Assembly (NCBI GenBank): GCA_014529385.2
Contig: CM043948.1
Span: 20,636,951 to 20,700,950 of the forward strand
DNA: 64,000 nt
DNA from: Adiantum capillus-veneris
Lineage: Eukaryota > Streptophyta > Polypodiopsida > Polypodiales > Pteridaceae
Reading direction: 5' to 3'
The translations under genes and the position numbers were made by a program. Below, one piece after another: positions 10,328 to 21,500 of this stretch. Every line of letters begins with the position of its first letter. The first letter of the stretch is position 1. A model generated the notes under the pieces. The model was not told where the DNA came from and searched no databases. It was given only the letters and a program-made list of their open reading frames with translations.

Positions 10328-13039
10328 GTAAAAAGCCACTTGAGGTGGTGCACACAGATTTTTGGGGTCCAACCGATACTACAAGTATACATGGTTGCAG
10401 GTATTATGTCTCTTTCATTGATGACCATACAAGGAAAGTATGGGTCTACTTCATGCGTAACAAAAGTGAAGTGTTTGGTCACTTTCACGACTTCAAAGTC
10501 ATGATTGAGAAGGAGATAGATATGCAAATCAAGACATTCAGGTCAGATGGAGGGGGAGAGTCCTTCTCCAATGATTTTTCAGATTTTCTACGAATGCATG
10601 GTATACGCAGGCAGTTTACATGCAGATATACTCCACAACAGAATGGGGTCGCAGAAACGAAAAACAGGCACATTGCAGAGGTTGCACGTGCATTGATGAA
10701 TGAGAAGAACATGCCTCATCATTTCTGGGCTGAAGTCGTAAATACAGCTGTGTACATTATGAACAGGACACCTACAGCTGCGGTGTATGATGTAACACCT
10801 GAGGAAAAGTTTACAGGTACAAAGCCTGATTTGGCACACTTGAAAGTGTTTGGCTTCATAGCTTACGTGCATGTACCAGATGAGTTGCGTAGGAAATTGG
10901 ATCCTAAAGCAGAGAAATGTATTCTTGTGGGATATTCCCTTGAACAAAAGGGGTACAGGTGCTACAATCCTACTACACGAGAATTACGAGTGAGCAGAGA
11001 TGTAGTCTTTGATGAGATGAGCAGCTGGTACTGTAGCACTATTGGGGCTGATGTAAAAGATGATGTGGTTGTACAAAATGTGAGGCCACAGTCACAGAAT
11101 TTGAGTGGACCACAAGAGTCCTCTTATCGTGGCTCTGTTGAGAAACCATGGAATGGTAGACTACGTATGCAGGTTACTCCACCAACAGGTACAGGGAATG
11201 TATCACGAAAAGGAAAGGAAAAGGTTGATGAACCTCCCTTTATGGCTGATGCATGATCAGGGTTTTCACATGTAGACATGGATTCAGATGGTTCTGAACA
11301 AAGTCTTGATGAGGAATTTGGAATTCCGGCTGTCAAGACACCTGGTGTAAGGAAAGTACAAGAAGATGCTAGAGGGCAAAGGAGGGACCCAGGACCGTGC
11401 AGATCTAATAGAGTCAGAAATCCAGTTCAGAAATTGACTTATGATGGGTATCTAGCGCATCACCAAGCCTACATGGCTAAGGTGATACAGGATGTGGAGC
11501 CCACATGTTTTGAGGATGCAGTTGGAAATGTGCATTGGGATGACGCAATGAATGAAGAGATGGCTGCATTGGAAGCAAATGACACATGGGAGTTGGTGCC
11601 ATTGCCAAGTGGCAAGAAAGCTATTGGCTGTAAATGGGTGTATAAAACCAAGCATAAGGCTGATGGTAACATTGAGCGTCACAAGGCAAGGCTGGTCACA
11701 AAGGGTGATGCACAGACGTATGGCATAGACTATGAGGAGACCTTTGCTCCAGTGGCAAAGATGACGACTGTGAGAGATGTCATAGCAGTGGCTTTATCTA
11801 GAGGATGGATTATGCATCAAATGGATGTAAAGAATGCCTTCTTGAATGGTGAGTTGCAAGAGGAAGTGTATATGGATGAGCCACCTGGTTATGTCGATCC
11901 AGGTGACCCATATTATGTATGCAGACTTCTCAAAGCTTTGTATGGTTTGAAGCAGGGCTCTAGAGCATGGTATGACAGGATTGCCAAGTATCTTGTCAGT
12001 ATTGGTTTTAGGAGAGCTCATGCTGATCATTCGCTCTATGTACATGAGAGTGATGTGGGGATTGTGGTCATTACCATATATGTAGATGACCTTATTATTG
12101 TGGGTGACAATGCTATGGAGATTGACCATGTGAAGGGTCTTCTCAAACAGGAGTTTGAAATGAAAGATTTGGGCGAGTTGCGCTACTTTCTTGGCATTGA
12201 GGTGATCAGGATTCTAGAGGGTGTATGGCTATCAGAGAGACAGTATGATTTGAACATGTTGTCAAAGTATGGTATGGCTGATTGTAAGCCAATTTCTATT
12301 CTCTTGGACGTGAATGCAAAGCTGAGTGCAGAGAAGGGTGATGTTGTTGAGGATGTCAACATGTACAGGAAGATTGTGGGTAGTCTAATCTACTTGACTA
12401 TCACGAGGTCAGACTTGAGCTACACAGTAGGCTTGGAGAGTCAGTTCATGCAGCTTCCGAGGAAGCCACATTTGGATGGAGTACGATGCACACTTAGGTT
12501 TGTGCAAGGTACTCTTGACTATGCATTGTTCTATGCAGCAGATGCACCATTAGCAATGTATGGGTATACAGATGCAGATTGAGCAGGTAGCATTGTTGAT
12601 AGGAGATCTACGAGTGGCTTCATGTTCTCTTTTGGGAGTGCTGCTGTTACTTGGAGCTGCAAAAAGCAGCCTACGGTTGCTTTATTGAGCACAGAGGCCG
12701 AGTACAGAGGTGCAACAGTTGCGGCGTGCGAGGTAGCTTGGCTACGCACATTACTTGAGGAATTGGGAGTGCAGGTGGAGCAGCAGATTTTCATCCATTG
12801 TGACAACCTCAGCAGCATGCAGTTGGCTAGGAACCCGGTGTTCCATGCCAGGACTAAACACATAGAGGTCCATTACCACTACGTTCGAGAGCGAGTGTCA
12901 CGGCGGGCGACCTCGACTTGGTCTACGTCAGCACAGAGGAGCAGATAGTGGATATCTTTACCAAGGCCCTTGGAGCTGAGAAGCTTCGACGTTTCCGTAC
13001 TATGCTTGGACTATGCGACATAGAGAGCTCGAGGGGGAG
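10328..13039 (+). pseudogene. 5'-truncated copia integrase-RT-RNase H
   Basis: The frame starts in integrase (EVVHTDFWGPTD, FRSDGGGESFSNDF, TPQQNGVAE; DDE-type core), continues through reverse transcriptase (CKWVYKTKHKADG, MDVKNAFLNGELQEEVYM, ITIYVDDLIIVG) and ends in RNase H (STEAEYRGATVAACE, NPVFHARTKHIEVHYHYVRER). Almost the whole 900-codon stretch stays in one frame. It is broken by TGA at 11254 and by TGA at 12580, where a conserved Trp is expected after TDAD, and there is one frameshift near 12900. Gag, protease and the 5' LTR are missing. The copia is less decayed than the gypsy DNA around it, which suggests a younger insertion. It is not functional as it stands. Confidence 0.9.
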
Positions 13040-13361
13040 TGTTGAGATGTCGAGCTCTACACCTTGAGCTGGCATCCACTACGGGTCTTGGCCGCTTACG
13101 GCATTTACTCACTGGCGCGTTAGGTGACCGACACGGAGGATCTCTGCCAGTGATTCTACAGCTGGACTACACTTATAGTGCCAGCCTAGTACGCTTCTAG
13201 CGAGTTCACACTTAGTGATCGCATGTACATATGTGCTACTTTTCAGCTTTAGCACTTAGTCATTTTGTACTCTCTTTTCTATGAAGAAGAAGAAGAAGCT
13301 TTCCATCTCTGTGTGCTTTGTGCTTGTCTTGTGTAGCTCTCTTGCATCCTCATTCTTTACA
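13040..13361 (+). repeat. Copia 3' LTR, 322 bp
   Basis: Directly follows the polypurine tract CTCGAGGGGGAG and starts TGTTGAGATGTCGAGC. It ends CATTCTTTACA, then gypsy integrase sequence begins. A solo LTR of exactly the same length and family lies on the minus strand at 40486-40807. Confidence 0.9.
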
Positions 13362-14325
13362 TCAAATGGCAACCCTCTTTATATCACAAATCTTCAAATA
13401 CCATGGCTTGCCAATGTCTATAATGTCAGATAGAGATCCTAGAATGACCAGTAATTTTTGGAAGGGTCTCTTTGATAATTTAGGTACAAGGCTAAACTTC
13501 TCTTTGGCCTATCATCCCCAAAAGGATGGGCAAAGTGAAATAGCTAACCTAACCATTCTTGATCTACTAAGCTTATGTCACAGAAGTAGATCAAAAGTCC
13601 AAATGGGAGAAGTACTTACCCTTAGTGGAGTATGCCTACAATAACATTGTACATACTTCCACGGGAAAACCACCCTTTGAGGTCATAGAGGGAAGATAAA
13701 AAATTCCCATGCTACTCAAGATACATGGGAAGATCTTCACTGTAGATGAATATAGCCGAGACCTGCAAGAATCTTTCCAAAAGATTAAAGATGCTATATC
13801 CATCTCTCAACAAAGGCAAAAGGCTGTTGCTGATAAGAATAGAAGAGCCCTAACCTTTAAACAAAATGATTGGGTCTTGCTTAAGTTTCCCAAGGCTCAA
13901 TTAAGGCACACAACGGACAAGAATCCTACAGGACACCAAAAGTACTATGCTAAGTTAGCAAAAAGGTACTATGGTCCCTTTCAGATTCTTAGGCCAATCA
14001 ATGAGATGACCTATCAACTTAAATTGCCCAGCCATTGGCTTGTACACAATGCTTTCCATGTGAGCCTACTAAAGCCTTACAAAGGAGAGCCACCTCAAGA
14101 AGCAATCATTGAAGACCCACACTGGAGATCGAGGACCAAGAAGAGGTGCTGCAACCCGAGTCCACTCTCCGACATGAAGACAAGTTATTACGAGGCGGTA
14201 AGACTATCCGACGATATCGTATCAATTTTAAAAATTATCCTTTTGAAGATGCTAGATGGATGAAAGGCATACAATTAAAGGATAACCTAAACCTTGTCAA
14301 TGCTTACAATGATTCCCTAGAGTAA
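13362..14325 (+). pseudogene. Gypsy integrase C-terminal half with chromodomain
   Basis: After the copia LTR, gypsy integrase resumes with HGLPMSIMSDRDPRM, FWKGLFDNLGT and AYHPQKDGQSEIAN. A second piece from 13709 carries the integrase C-terminal region (QNDWVLLKFPKAQL, GPFQILRPINEMTYQL, VHNAFHVSLLKPYKG). Reading in the next frame gives a chromodomain-like tail (GKTIRRYRINFKNYPFEDAR) ending at TAA 14323. The chromodomain places the family among chromoviruses. In that group it is thought to guide integration to heterochromatin. At least two frameshifts are present. Confidence 0.85.
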
Positions 14326-14662
14326 GCAACTGTAAATATGTTTTAATGAAAAATGTTTTTTTCTTATAAGACTCTCTTTTTCTTTGTTGTGCAAAAATGT
14401 CAATGATTATGCATGCTTAAGATCGTGTTTGTGGAGACGACGTCTTCCAAACACCAAGTAGAGCTTGTCGACTACGGAACATTGATACGGACAAATGTTT
14501 AGACATGCTTGCGACAGCTAACGCTCTTAAGCACCAAATGGACTAGTCATCCATTCTGGAATGGTGTCGTAGGGTAGAATAGGAATCCTCTACCCGCTAG
14601 CAAACGGACTAATGACTAGGATTTATCTTCTCTACCTCATAGTTGAGGACGACTATGATTTC
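14326..14662 (+). other. Gypsy 3' non-coding region
   Basis: About 340 bp between the chromodomain stop and the polypurine tract. It is recognisably conserved with 29694-30037 and 54721-55054 (shared pieces around GGACTAGTCATCCAT and GAGGACGACTATGATTTC). No open frame is conserved. Confidence 0.7.
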
Positions 14663-14675
14663 AAGAGAGAGGTAA
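14663..14675 (+). other. Polypurine tract
   Basis: AAGAGAGAGGTAA lies immediately before the LTR start TGTCATAAAAGC. The same arrangement occurs at 30038-30050 and 55055-55068. It primes plus-strand DNA synthesis in LTR elements. Confidence 0.8.
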
Positions 14676-15048
14676 TGTCATAAAAGCTCAAATCTAATAA
14701 ACCCAAATGGTTTTCTCATGTTAAACTGATCATTTAATATGGGAAAGTACTAGGGGAGTAAAAGCTAGAATATTGGTAAGGCGGCCAGACTGGTCTCTGT
14801 TAGGAATCCAAAGGACAGAAAATAGGGATCCAAAGGGGGATAGTCTGCAAAAGAGCAATGTGCTTTAATGGGGCTTAAAAGACCTAAGGTTCAACCCCAT
14901 TAAGACTTCCATAGGCTAAGGTTCCTAATTTTAATTGTATTGTCCAAAGGCCAAATAGCGGAAATATTGGATGGTCATGGGAAGACTAAAAATTCTTCCC
15001 ACATCCCTAGGAAGGAGGGGGCGAGGCCTATTGTAGGGGATGAGAGAG

Positions 15049-15049
<1 letters not shown>

Positions 15050-15080
<31 letters not shown>
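15050..15080. repeat. (AC)n microsatellite
   Basis: About 15 AC units in LTR-B. The equivalent place in LTR-A (about 9140-9152) has only a short run. Confidence 0.95.
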
Positions 15081-15083
<3 letters not shown>

Positions 15084-15568
15084 CCAAATCTCTCCCTTTA
15101 CACAAAGGGAATACTGGACACATGTCAGTCTCCTAGCCCAGTTGCTCCCAAACTCCCCTCAAATCCTATTGAATGGCCATAGAGGTGGACCAATGAGAAT
15201 TAGGCTAGAGTAAATTTAGTCTAATCAATTTAAAAAATCTTGATAAAAGAACCAAAAGAAATTAAGCTCCCTAGAAGACTATTGGACAGTCTACCAAGGG
15301 GTCCAATGAGCATCCAATAACCGAATGGCTTGCCTGATTCCTATTGGCCAAAAGACTAAGAGGTCCAATGAGAGTTTAATTGAATTATTTAATTACCTAA
15401 AACTCTCACAAAAGGGGAAAGGGGGACACTTGTCAAAAGGCTATCAATAATGCTTCTAATTTGTGATTGGCTAAACTTTACAGGAGCTAATGGGAGACCT
15501 GCATGAGAAAATAGCAAGAGGGGTCGACCAAGATGAGAGAGAGGGCCGCATTTTACTCTAACACAATG

Positions 15569-15570
<2 letters not shown>

Positions 15571-15635
<65 letters not shown>
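15571..15635. repeat. (AC)n microsatellite, expanded copy
   Basis: About 32 AC units at the same LTR position as the 14-unit array at 9641. Confidence 0.95.
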
Positions 15636-15638
<3 letters not shown>

Positions 15639-16243
15639 CTCATGTGTGCAAGAAGAACTCCATCTCCTTCTCCAAGCATTGAGAAGTAGAGGCCTACACC
15701 AACAACTCTTGGCTATGGGATGCAAATCAAACCAAGAGCCAAGCTTCAATGGCATGCTCATCTTCTCTACCATGCTAATTACTAAGCTAAGCTATGATAT
15801 TAGAGTGATTATGTGAGGAGAATACTTATTTCTCGTAAGATACATCTTCTTCCTCTCAATATATCCTCATTCCTTGCTAGCTCTCTCCACTTTGAAGGTG
15901 TGTGAGGTCTTGGGATTGAGGCTAGGGACACTAGGTGTGTTTTTCAAGCATAATTTGGTGCATGAAGCTTTCATCTTCATTGCACCAACGAGTTTTATCA
16001 AGGAACACAAGAATTGTATTGTAAAAAAGTCTCCTTTGATGGGAAAAGCTATAATACAAAGCCTTTATGGAGGGGGGGACGGCTCCATGTAAATCCAATC
16101 CTCAATTGTTGTCAATTGTTCTGTTTCTCTCTCTTTTCAAGTATTGCCACTACCAAATTATCTAGGTGTAAATTGCTAGGTTGCTTTCTCAAATTAAGTA
16201 CTCTCTCTATGCTCATTAGGAACTTGCTCTTAATACAATTCCG

Positions 16244-16639
16244 GGTTCAACCACATGGCTGCCAACATGAAGTTCCTTGAAAGGAGAATATACTTCACCT
16301 ACACAGGCAAAAGAGCATGTATATAGATGCTAGTGAGTCAGGTCGTACTATACCACTTGTAAATTCAATTGCTTTTGATAAGTCAATGAAAAGCTCAATT
16401 TTTCATACATGATCTTTGTCAAAGAGTCTCTAAATGATGCTAAAGTTTTAATAAAGCAAAGTGTTAGGAATCAAGAAGAATTAGACTTATCTAATTTTCT
16501 AAATGGATTCCAAGATGTGTTTATCGATGATATCCCTATGGAATTACCTCTAAAACAAGGGGATGATGACCATCGAATTGAGCTCCTATTAGGAAGCTCA
16601 CCGCCTAACAAGCCTCCTTATTGAGTTTCCCAAGGTCAA
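16244..16639 (+). pseudogene. Gypsy protease to RT-linker fragment
   Basis: Pieces match, in order, the protease end (MAANMKFLERRI, YIDASESGRTIPL) and the protease-RT linker (LSNFLNGFQDVFIDDIPMEL, IELLLGSSPPNKPPY) of the intact minus-strand element. A TGA follows PPY, where the intact protein continues into RVSQAQQ. The fragment ends at 16639, where a new LTR begins. The active-site part of the protease and the whole RT are missing. Confidence 0.85.
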
Positions 16640-16931
16640 TGTTAACCCTCACGGCACACGGACACCCATCACCTACGATGGACGCGTATTATGTATTTGG
16701 TAGAGTCAGGTACCGGGCTTGTCAGACCAATAGGGAAAGGTAGAGTGATCGCCGATGAGAGGCGCACTTTAACTTGGACATTCAAGGGATTAGTTGGTTA
16801 AGCATGGGCGCCCAAGTGTGAATGGGGTGAGCTCCTATAAAAGCCAACTAAACCTAATTTTTACTCATTCTCTCATTTGTGCAATTGAAGAGTGCTCTTG
16901 CTCCATTTTCAAATTTTCTTCTTCACCTCCT

Positions 16932-16964
<33 letters not shown>

Positions 16965-17214
16965 GAGAGTGTGTGTGCGATCGAGCATTACGAAGGCACG
17001 ACGGCGGCGAAGCGGTTGAGCGCGGCACGACTGCAGCTTCTTCTTCATCGCGGCGAGGAATCCACCACGAAGGCGAGCGTAGAGCGGTGAGTGACACACC
17101 CTTTGTTCTCTTGAGCTTGCTAGTTTAGGCTTGTTGTGTGCTTGGAGCCGTTTGTGGCTCGCATACGGTGTATTGGCAAGTCCCTTGCTTCGACAGTGCG
17201 GCAAGGAGCGCACA
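16640..17214 (+). repeat. 5' LTR of the gag-protease element
   Basis: Begins TGTTAACCCTCACGG directly after broken gypsy sequence and ends GGAGCGCACA four bases before the primer-binding site. It contains a good TATA box and a (GT)n/(GA)n stretch at about 16932-16977. No matching 3' LTR was found in the window. Confidence 0.7.
16836..16842 (+). promoter_or_regulatory. TATA box in the LTR
   Basis: TATAAAA within CTCCTATAAAAGCC, about 380 bp upstream of the primer-binding site. This is a sensible place for the U3 promoter, with transcription expected to start about 30 bp further on. Confidence 0.6.
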
Positions 17215-17218
17215 TTTT

Positions 17219-17236
17219 TGGCGCCGTTGCCAGGGA
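17219..17236 (+). other. Primer-binding site of Athila/Tat type
   Basis: TGGCGCCGTTGCCAGGGA. Plant Athila and Tat lineage gypsy elements typically have TGGCGCCGTTGCCGGGGA at this point. The match sets the element orientation as plus and separates it from the chromoviruses around it, which use an initiator-Met type site. Confidence 0.8.
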
Positions 17237-17781
17237 TATGCCCTACACTAAGCTCGGTTAGCACTTTATGCTTCCTTGTGGTGCAATTTCTATCATAGGA
17301 AAGGCAGGGAAGGAGAGTGTGGAGATTTCTGTTTTTTGCGTTTTCTGCAATTGCTGTCAAGCCCAAGCCCAAGCCCAAGCCCAGGCCCAGGCCCAGGCCT
17401 CAGTCCTCAGTCTTATGATATATACTAGACTCACTCTTATATATATACCCTACTCCCTCAAGAGAGAATGAGAGCATGTGGGACAAGTCCTCCACTCTCC
17501 TCCTTTCTCTTCCCACTTGCACCCTTAGACTTTCTAGTTTGGGCCTAGTTCCCTACTGGAAATTGACAATTTTAGGGATTCCGAGGGCATAGAGTGACCA
17601 AACGGAGGGCTGTAAAGCACGGCACGACCCTCTGACCGATACGCTCGTTTTGAGCTATCACACGGCCCATTCCACGACACGCTCTAAAAAATCTAGCAAA
17701 AAAACAAACAAAAAACACGCTAAAAACTAGTCACAAGGCCTCCTAGAGCAGCTTTTTGACACCTTAGGGTATCAAAAGCAC
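17237..17781 (+). other. Leader with a CCCAAG/CCCAGG hexamer array
   Basis: About 545 bp between the primer-binding site and the first gag codon. At 17358-17399 it holds about seven tandem hexamers (CCCAAG drifting to CCCAGG). No gene was seen. Confidence 0.7.
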
Positions 17782-18519
17782 ATGCACTTACGCTCTGGGC
17801 GGGTGCTAGAACACGAGCATATTGAGAGTGCCTCTGTTCATACGGACACCCATTACCCATCCACGATAAGCTCTAGACCCTCAACGGGGACACAAGGTAG
17901 CACCACCCAAGACCCTAAAATAGCCGCTAGTGATTTCTCCTCCGACTCAGAAATCATGGAAGCATACCCTACCCAAAACACTGAGAGAGAAGGCCATGCA
18001 CCTCCCGAAGCTCCACAGCCTAGTACTAGTATGTTTAGCCGTTTCATGGAAACATTAGGTAGAGCTACTCGCTCGGAACCTGATGCAGATGAAGCACGCG
18101 AAGGGGGTGGGGAAGTGGAATCTCCTTTCACATCGCATGTGGACCCCACACCCCCAAAGAGTGTCCATGTGGATATCCTACTAACTTCTTACCAAGAAGG
18201 CCCTGTTGAGCTGCCTCCTTGAGAAGTTCCCTCTAGAGTACCGTTGGTGGCAAGTAAAACCACGGGGAGCAACATTGCTTCTACCTCACAAGAAACCGTT
18301 AACACGTCGACTCTAGAAGGATTGTTCATTAATGATCATTGGACATACGACCTCCACACTGAGGTGTTGACGGATCTACACTCTGGCCACGCCTACCATG
18401 TAGGATGGATAGAGATTGTACAATCCACCTCTAGTGCCACGAGCATCGAAGATCAACAGATAATGATCTTTGTAATGTTATCCATGGCATTATTCAATCA
18501 GAAAGGCAAAACCGAGGGG
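17782..18519 (+). pseudogene. Gag N-terminal region, broken
   Basis: Starts MHLRSGRVLEHEH; an early LRSG motif is common at the start of plant gypsy gag proteins. A TGA at 18220 interrupts the frame, which then continues in phase (EVPSRVPLVASKTTG) to about 18519. The next part of the protein (NRGVNILSTGPMRFLD) is in another frame, so a frameshift lies near 18465-18515. Without these two lesions this would be one gag of roughly 1700 residues with the long frame at 18543. The region is rich in Ser, Thr and Pro and shows no known domain. Confidence 0.65.
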
Positions 18520-18542
18520 TAAATATACTCTCAACTGGCCCC

Positions 18543-21500
18543 ATGAGATTTCTGGATACGAGCAAGGCTCAACAGCCTACTCTATCACAAATGGAGACTC
18601 CTCTAATGAGCCCCATGGACCCATCTTATGTCATTTCACCTGGGATCTCTATGCAATCTGAGCCTCCGAGCGAAAACTTTAGCTTCCCTAACTTGGCTCA
18701 ACCCTCTATCAAGGAAAACACAGTGCTCACTCCGGGGATAAGCCTGACAGAGAATGTACCGATGACATCTACGGTTAGCGCAGTGCCACTACCTAGTGTC
18801 GTAGTACCTAATATGGGGCCTCCACCATATGTGCCTCTAGCCCCTTATGCACACATGGCCCCCACACCTCCAATTGTACCACTTGCTTATGCTCCTCGAG
18901 TGCCGCTCCCTAGCTCTTATCCGAGTGGACCTATGCCCGGTTATGTTCCATATCCTGCATCATCCACACATATGCCAAGACCGGTACCCGTTCCTCTCCC
19001 ACATATGATTCCAAGAGTACCTCCACCGGCCCTGCCTCCTCACATAGGTGACTTGGCAGCGTTTGCTCAAACCATAGGTCGATCTATCGCGGAAAATATG
19101 CATCATGCATCTGATAGAGAGCCTAGAAGTAAGGCAGTACAAATTGCCAAACTCACGCAAAAATTCAATGGGGACGAAGATGCTAGGAAACACATTGAAG
19201 TGTTTGAACAAGTATGTGATTCCTTAGGGGAACGCAACGAACTACATAAGTGCAATGCCTTAAGCTTGACATTAAGTGGGAAGGCTGGAGATTGGTATAG
19301 GACCCTAAGGGTGGACGAGAAAACAATCTACCCTACCCTTCGAAGGTTGTTTCTAAAGGAGTACATACGAGAAGGTGTGCTTTGGGGTGTAGCATCTCAG
19401 CTACAGAAGGCCGAACGTAAGGAAGGAGAGTCAGTAAGGGACTTCATTAGTCGTCTAAAGCACTTAAACTCTCGCTGCCCTGTAAATGAGCGCTTCAACA
19501 ATAACCAACTGCTTGATCGATTCATTCGAGGGTTGAGGAATGAAGGAATCTATAATGGACTAGTGATTAGAGGTATCACAACCTGGGAAGATGTCACTGC
19601 CAATGCAATCCAATTAGAGGACAACTTGATGATAGCAGGCATGAGGGTGTCTACTGACACGAGATCCACTAGCTCACAAGCCATTGAGTACGAACCCATG
19701 ACTGCAAAGCCCATTGCCAATGAGCCAAAGGTATTTGAGACATTCTTGACAGACCTCACCAAGGCAATCCAAGAGTCTCTTAAGGATAATCGACCCCCTC
19801 AAAATAGTCACATGTATCCAAGAAGGGAGCAACAATGGTGTTCCATTTGCTTAGGTCCACATAGCACTAGTGAGTGCCCTACGTTTAGAGTAAAATTTAA
19901 TGGAACTTGCAACGCATGTGGTAGGTATGGTCACCAAGCTAAGGATTGTTTAATGATCAAACGTATGATGGCAAATAGACCACCTGTAGCCTGGACGGAT
20001 GCGCCTCGAGCTCCTGTATTGATGCCTGCTCCACCTGTTGAGCAACTACCGCAACACATGGTCCCTAGATCTCAAAATGTTGTACAAGCTACACCGTTAC
20101 CACCTCCTGTGCTAGGACCGCATCCCCCGCATCCAAGAGTCGCCCCTATGAACCAAGTGGGTTGCGAGCCATCTAATGCTTATGCAGATGGTTGTGAGGA
20201 GGAAATAGACACTAGTATTGCCTACGGACTTGATACATTGGAAGAATGTCCTATATACTACATGGAAGATTGTTGGGGACAAGTCAAGCCGGTTTATCAA
20301 GCTGCTGCTCTCGCATCCAGAGGTCAAAATATCAACACCCAGGCTAGGAGGCCACCTCTTCAATGCTACGAGTGTGGGGGACCACATCGAGTAGCGGAGT
20401 GCCCTATTAGGCTGCAAAAGAATGCTGCACAGATGCAAATGAATCAAGGGAGCACGTCTGCAATGCCAATACTCACATGTAATCGTTGTGGCATAGATCA
20501 CTTGATTGCCCAATGCCCCTATAACCCAAATGCGCCTAAAATCACACCCCTAAATTTGGTCGAAATTGCTAGTGTGACATCGCCAATACCACCCGTCGCA
20601 CCCGCTTATGCGATTACACGGTCCATGCTTCAAGGGCCAAGCCATATCCTCGAAGAGAGAGATACCGCGTCAATTATCCAAGCAAAGAAAAAGAAGACAC
20701 GAAGGAAGAAGTCGCAGAATACGGAAAATTCAAAGCCAAGTTCCAAAACAAACATAGGAACAGGAGATGACCCCGTGTATATGAATGACCTCGAGGATGA
20801 TTCAGATTCAGTCGAGACAATGGAGACTAGAACCAATACCACAAAGGGAAAGACCGACAAAGAAAACCGTAACATGGAACCAAATGAAAACCGAATAAGA
20901 GAAAATCATAAAGAGCCTCTGAAAACACCACAAGTGTTTCCAAATCCAATCCAAGACCCCCAAGATAAACCGCAGGGGCAAAAAGGGAAGAATCGTAAAA
21001 AGAAGATTGGGACGTACCCAAACCCTGTAGACGAGATTAAGCAGGTGAAACATCTAAGAGGTTTAGTGGAGGAGACTCAAAGGAAACTAGAACCAGAACC
21101 CATGCAGGTCAAAATTCATGACACAGTGTTTCCCACGCAAGTTCATCCACCCCACATGAACCATAGACCGTTAGCCATATCTAGTATCATCCAAGAAGGG
21201 AGTGAGGACGGGACATCAGAAAGTGAGCATACACCCTTCTTGTTGGGAAGGATGTTTAACGAAGGAATACCTGATCCCATTGAGGAATATGAGACTCCAT
21301 CCTCACTAGTTCCTAGTCAAGGACCTACACCCTGCAAAACGCCAATGAATGTTGCCAAACTAGTGGACTTCATGTCTTCTGAGGTCCGAACCACGATCAT
21401 AGCAAAGCTGTATGGAGATCCTGAGTTATTCCTTGCACTTCGAGCATTCCTTAACGGAGAGCTACGAACGGGATTACCGCATTTTGCGCAACCAAATAGG

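Larger units (their letters stand above)
14676..16243 (+). mobile_element. Gypsy LTR-B, uninterrupted
   Basis: Begins TGTCATAAAAGCTC after the polypurine tract. It is about 1.57 kb and nearly identical over most of its length to LTR-A. It contains two (AC)n arrays, a cluster of CCAAT/ATTGG motifs at about 15165-15375, and the conserved CTCCATCTCCTTCTCC block. It lacks the CATTACA end and is joined at about 16243 to a protease fragment, the same junction as at 10276. It is followed by internal sequence although it also follows a 3' end, so it appears to be shared between two tandem element copies. Confidence 0.85.

Noticed and set aside
11254-12582. In-frame TGA codons in the copia as recoding or RNA-editing sites.
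   Set aside because: U-to-C editing is organellar, there is no stop-readthrough context, and simple point mutation with a nearby frameshift is enough.
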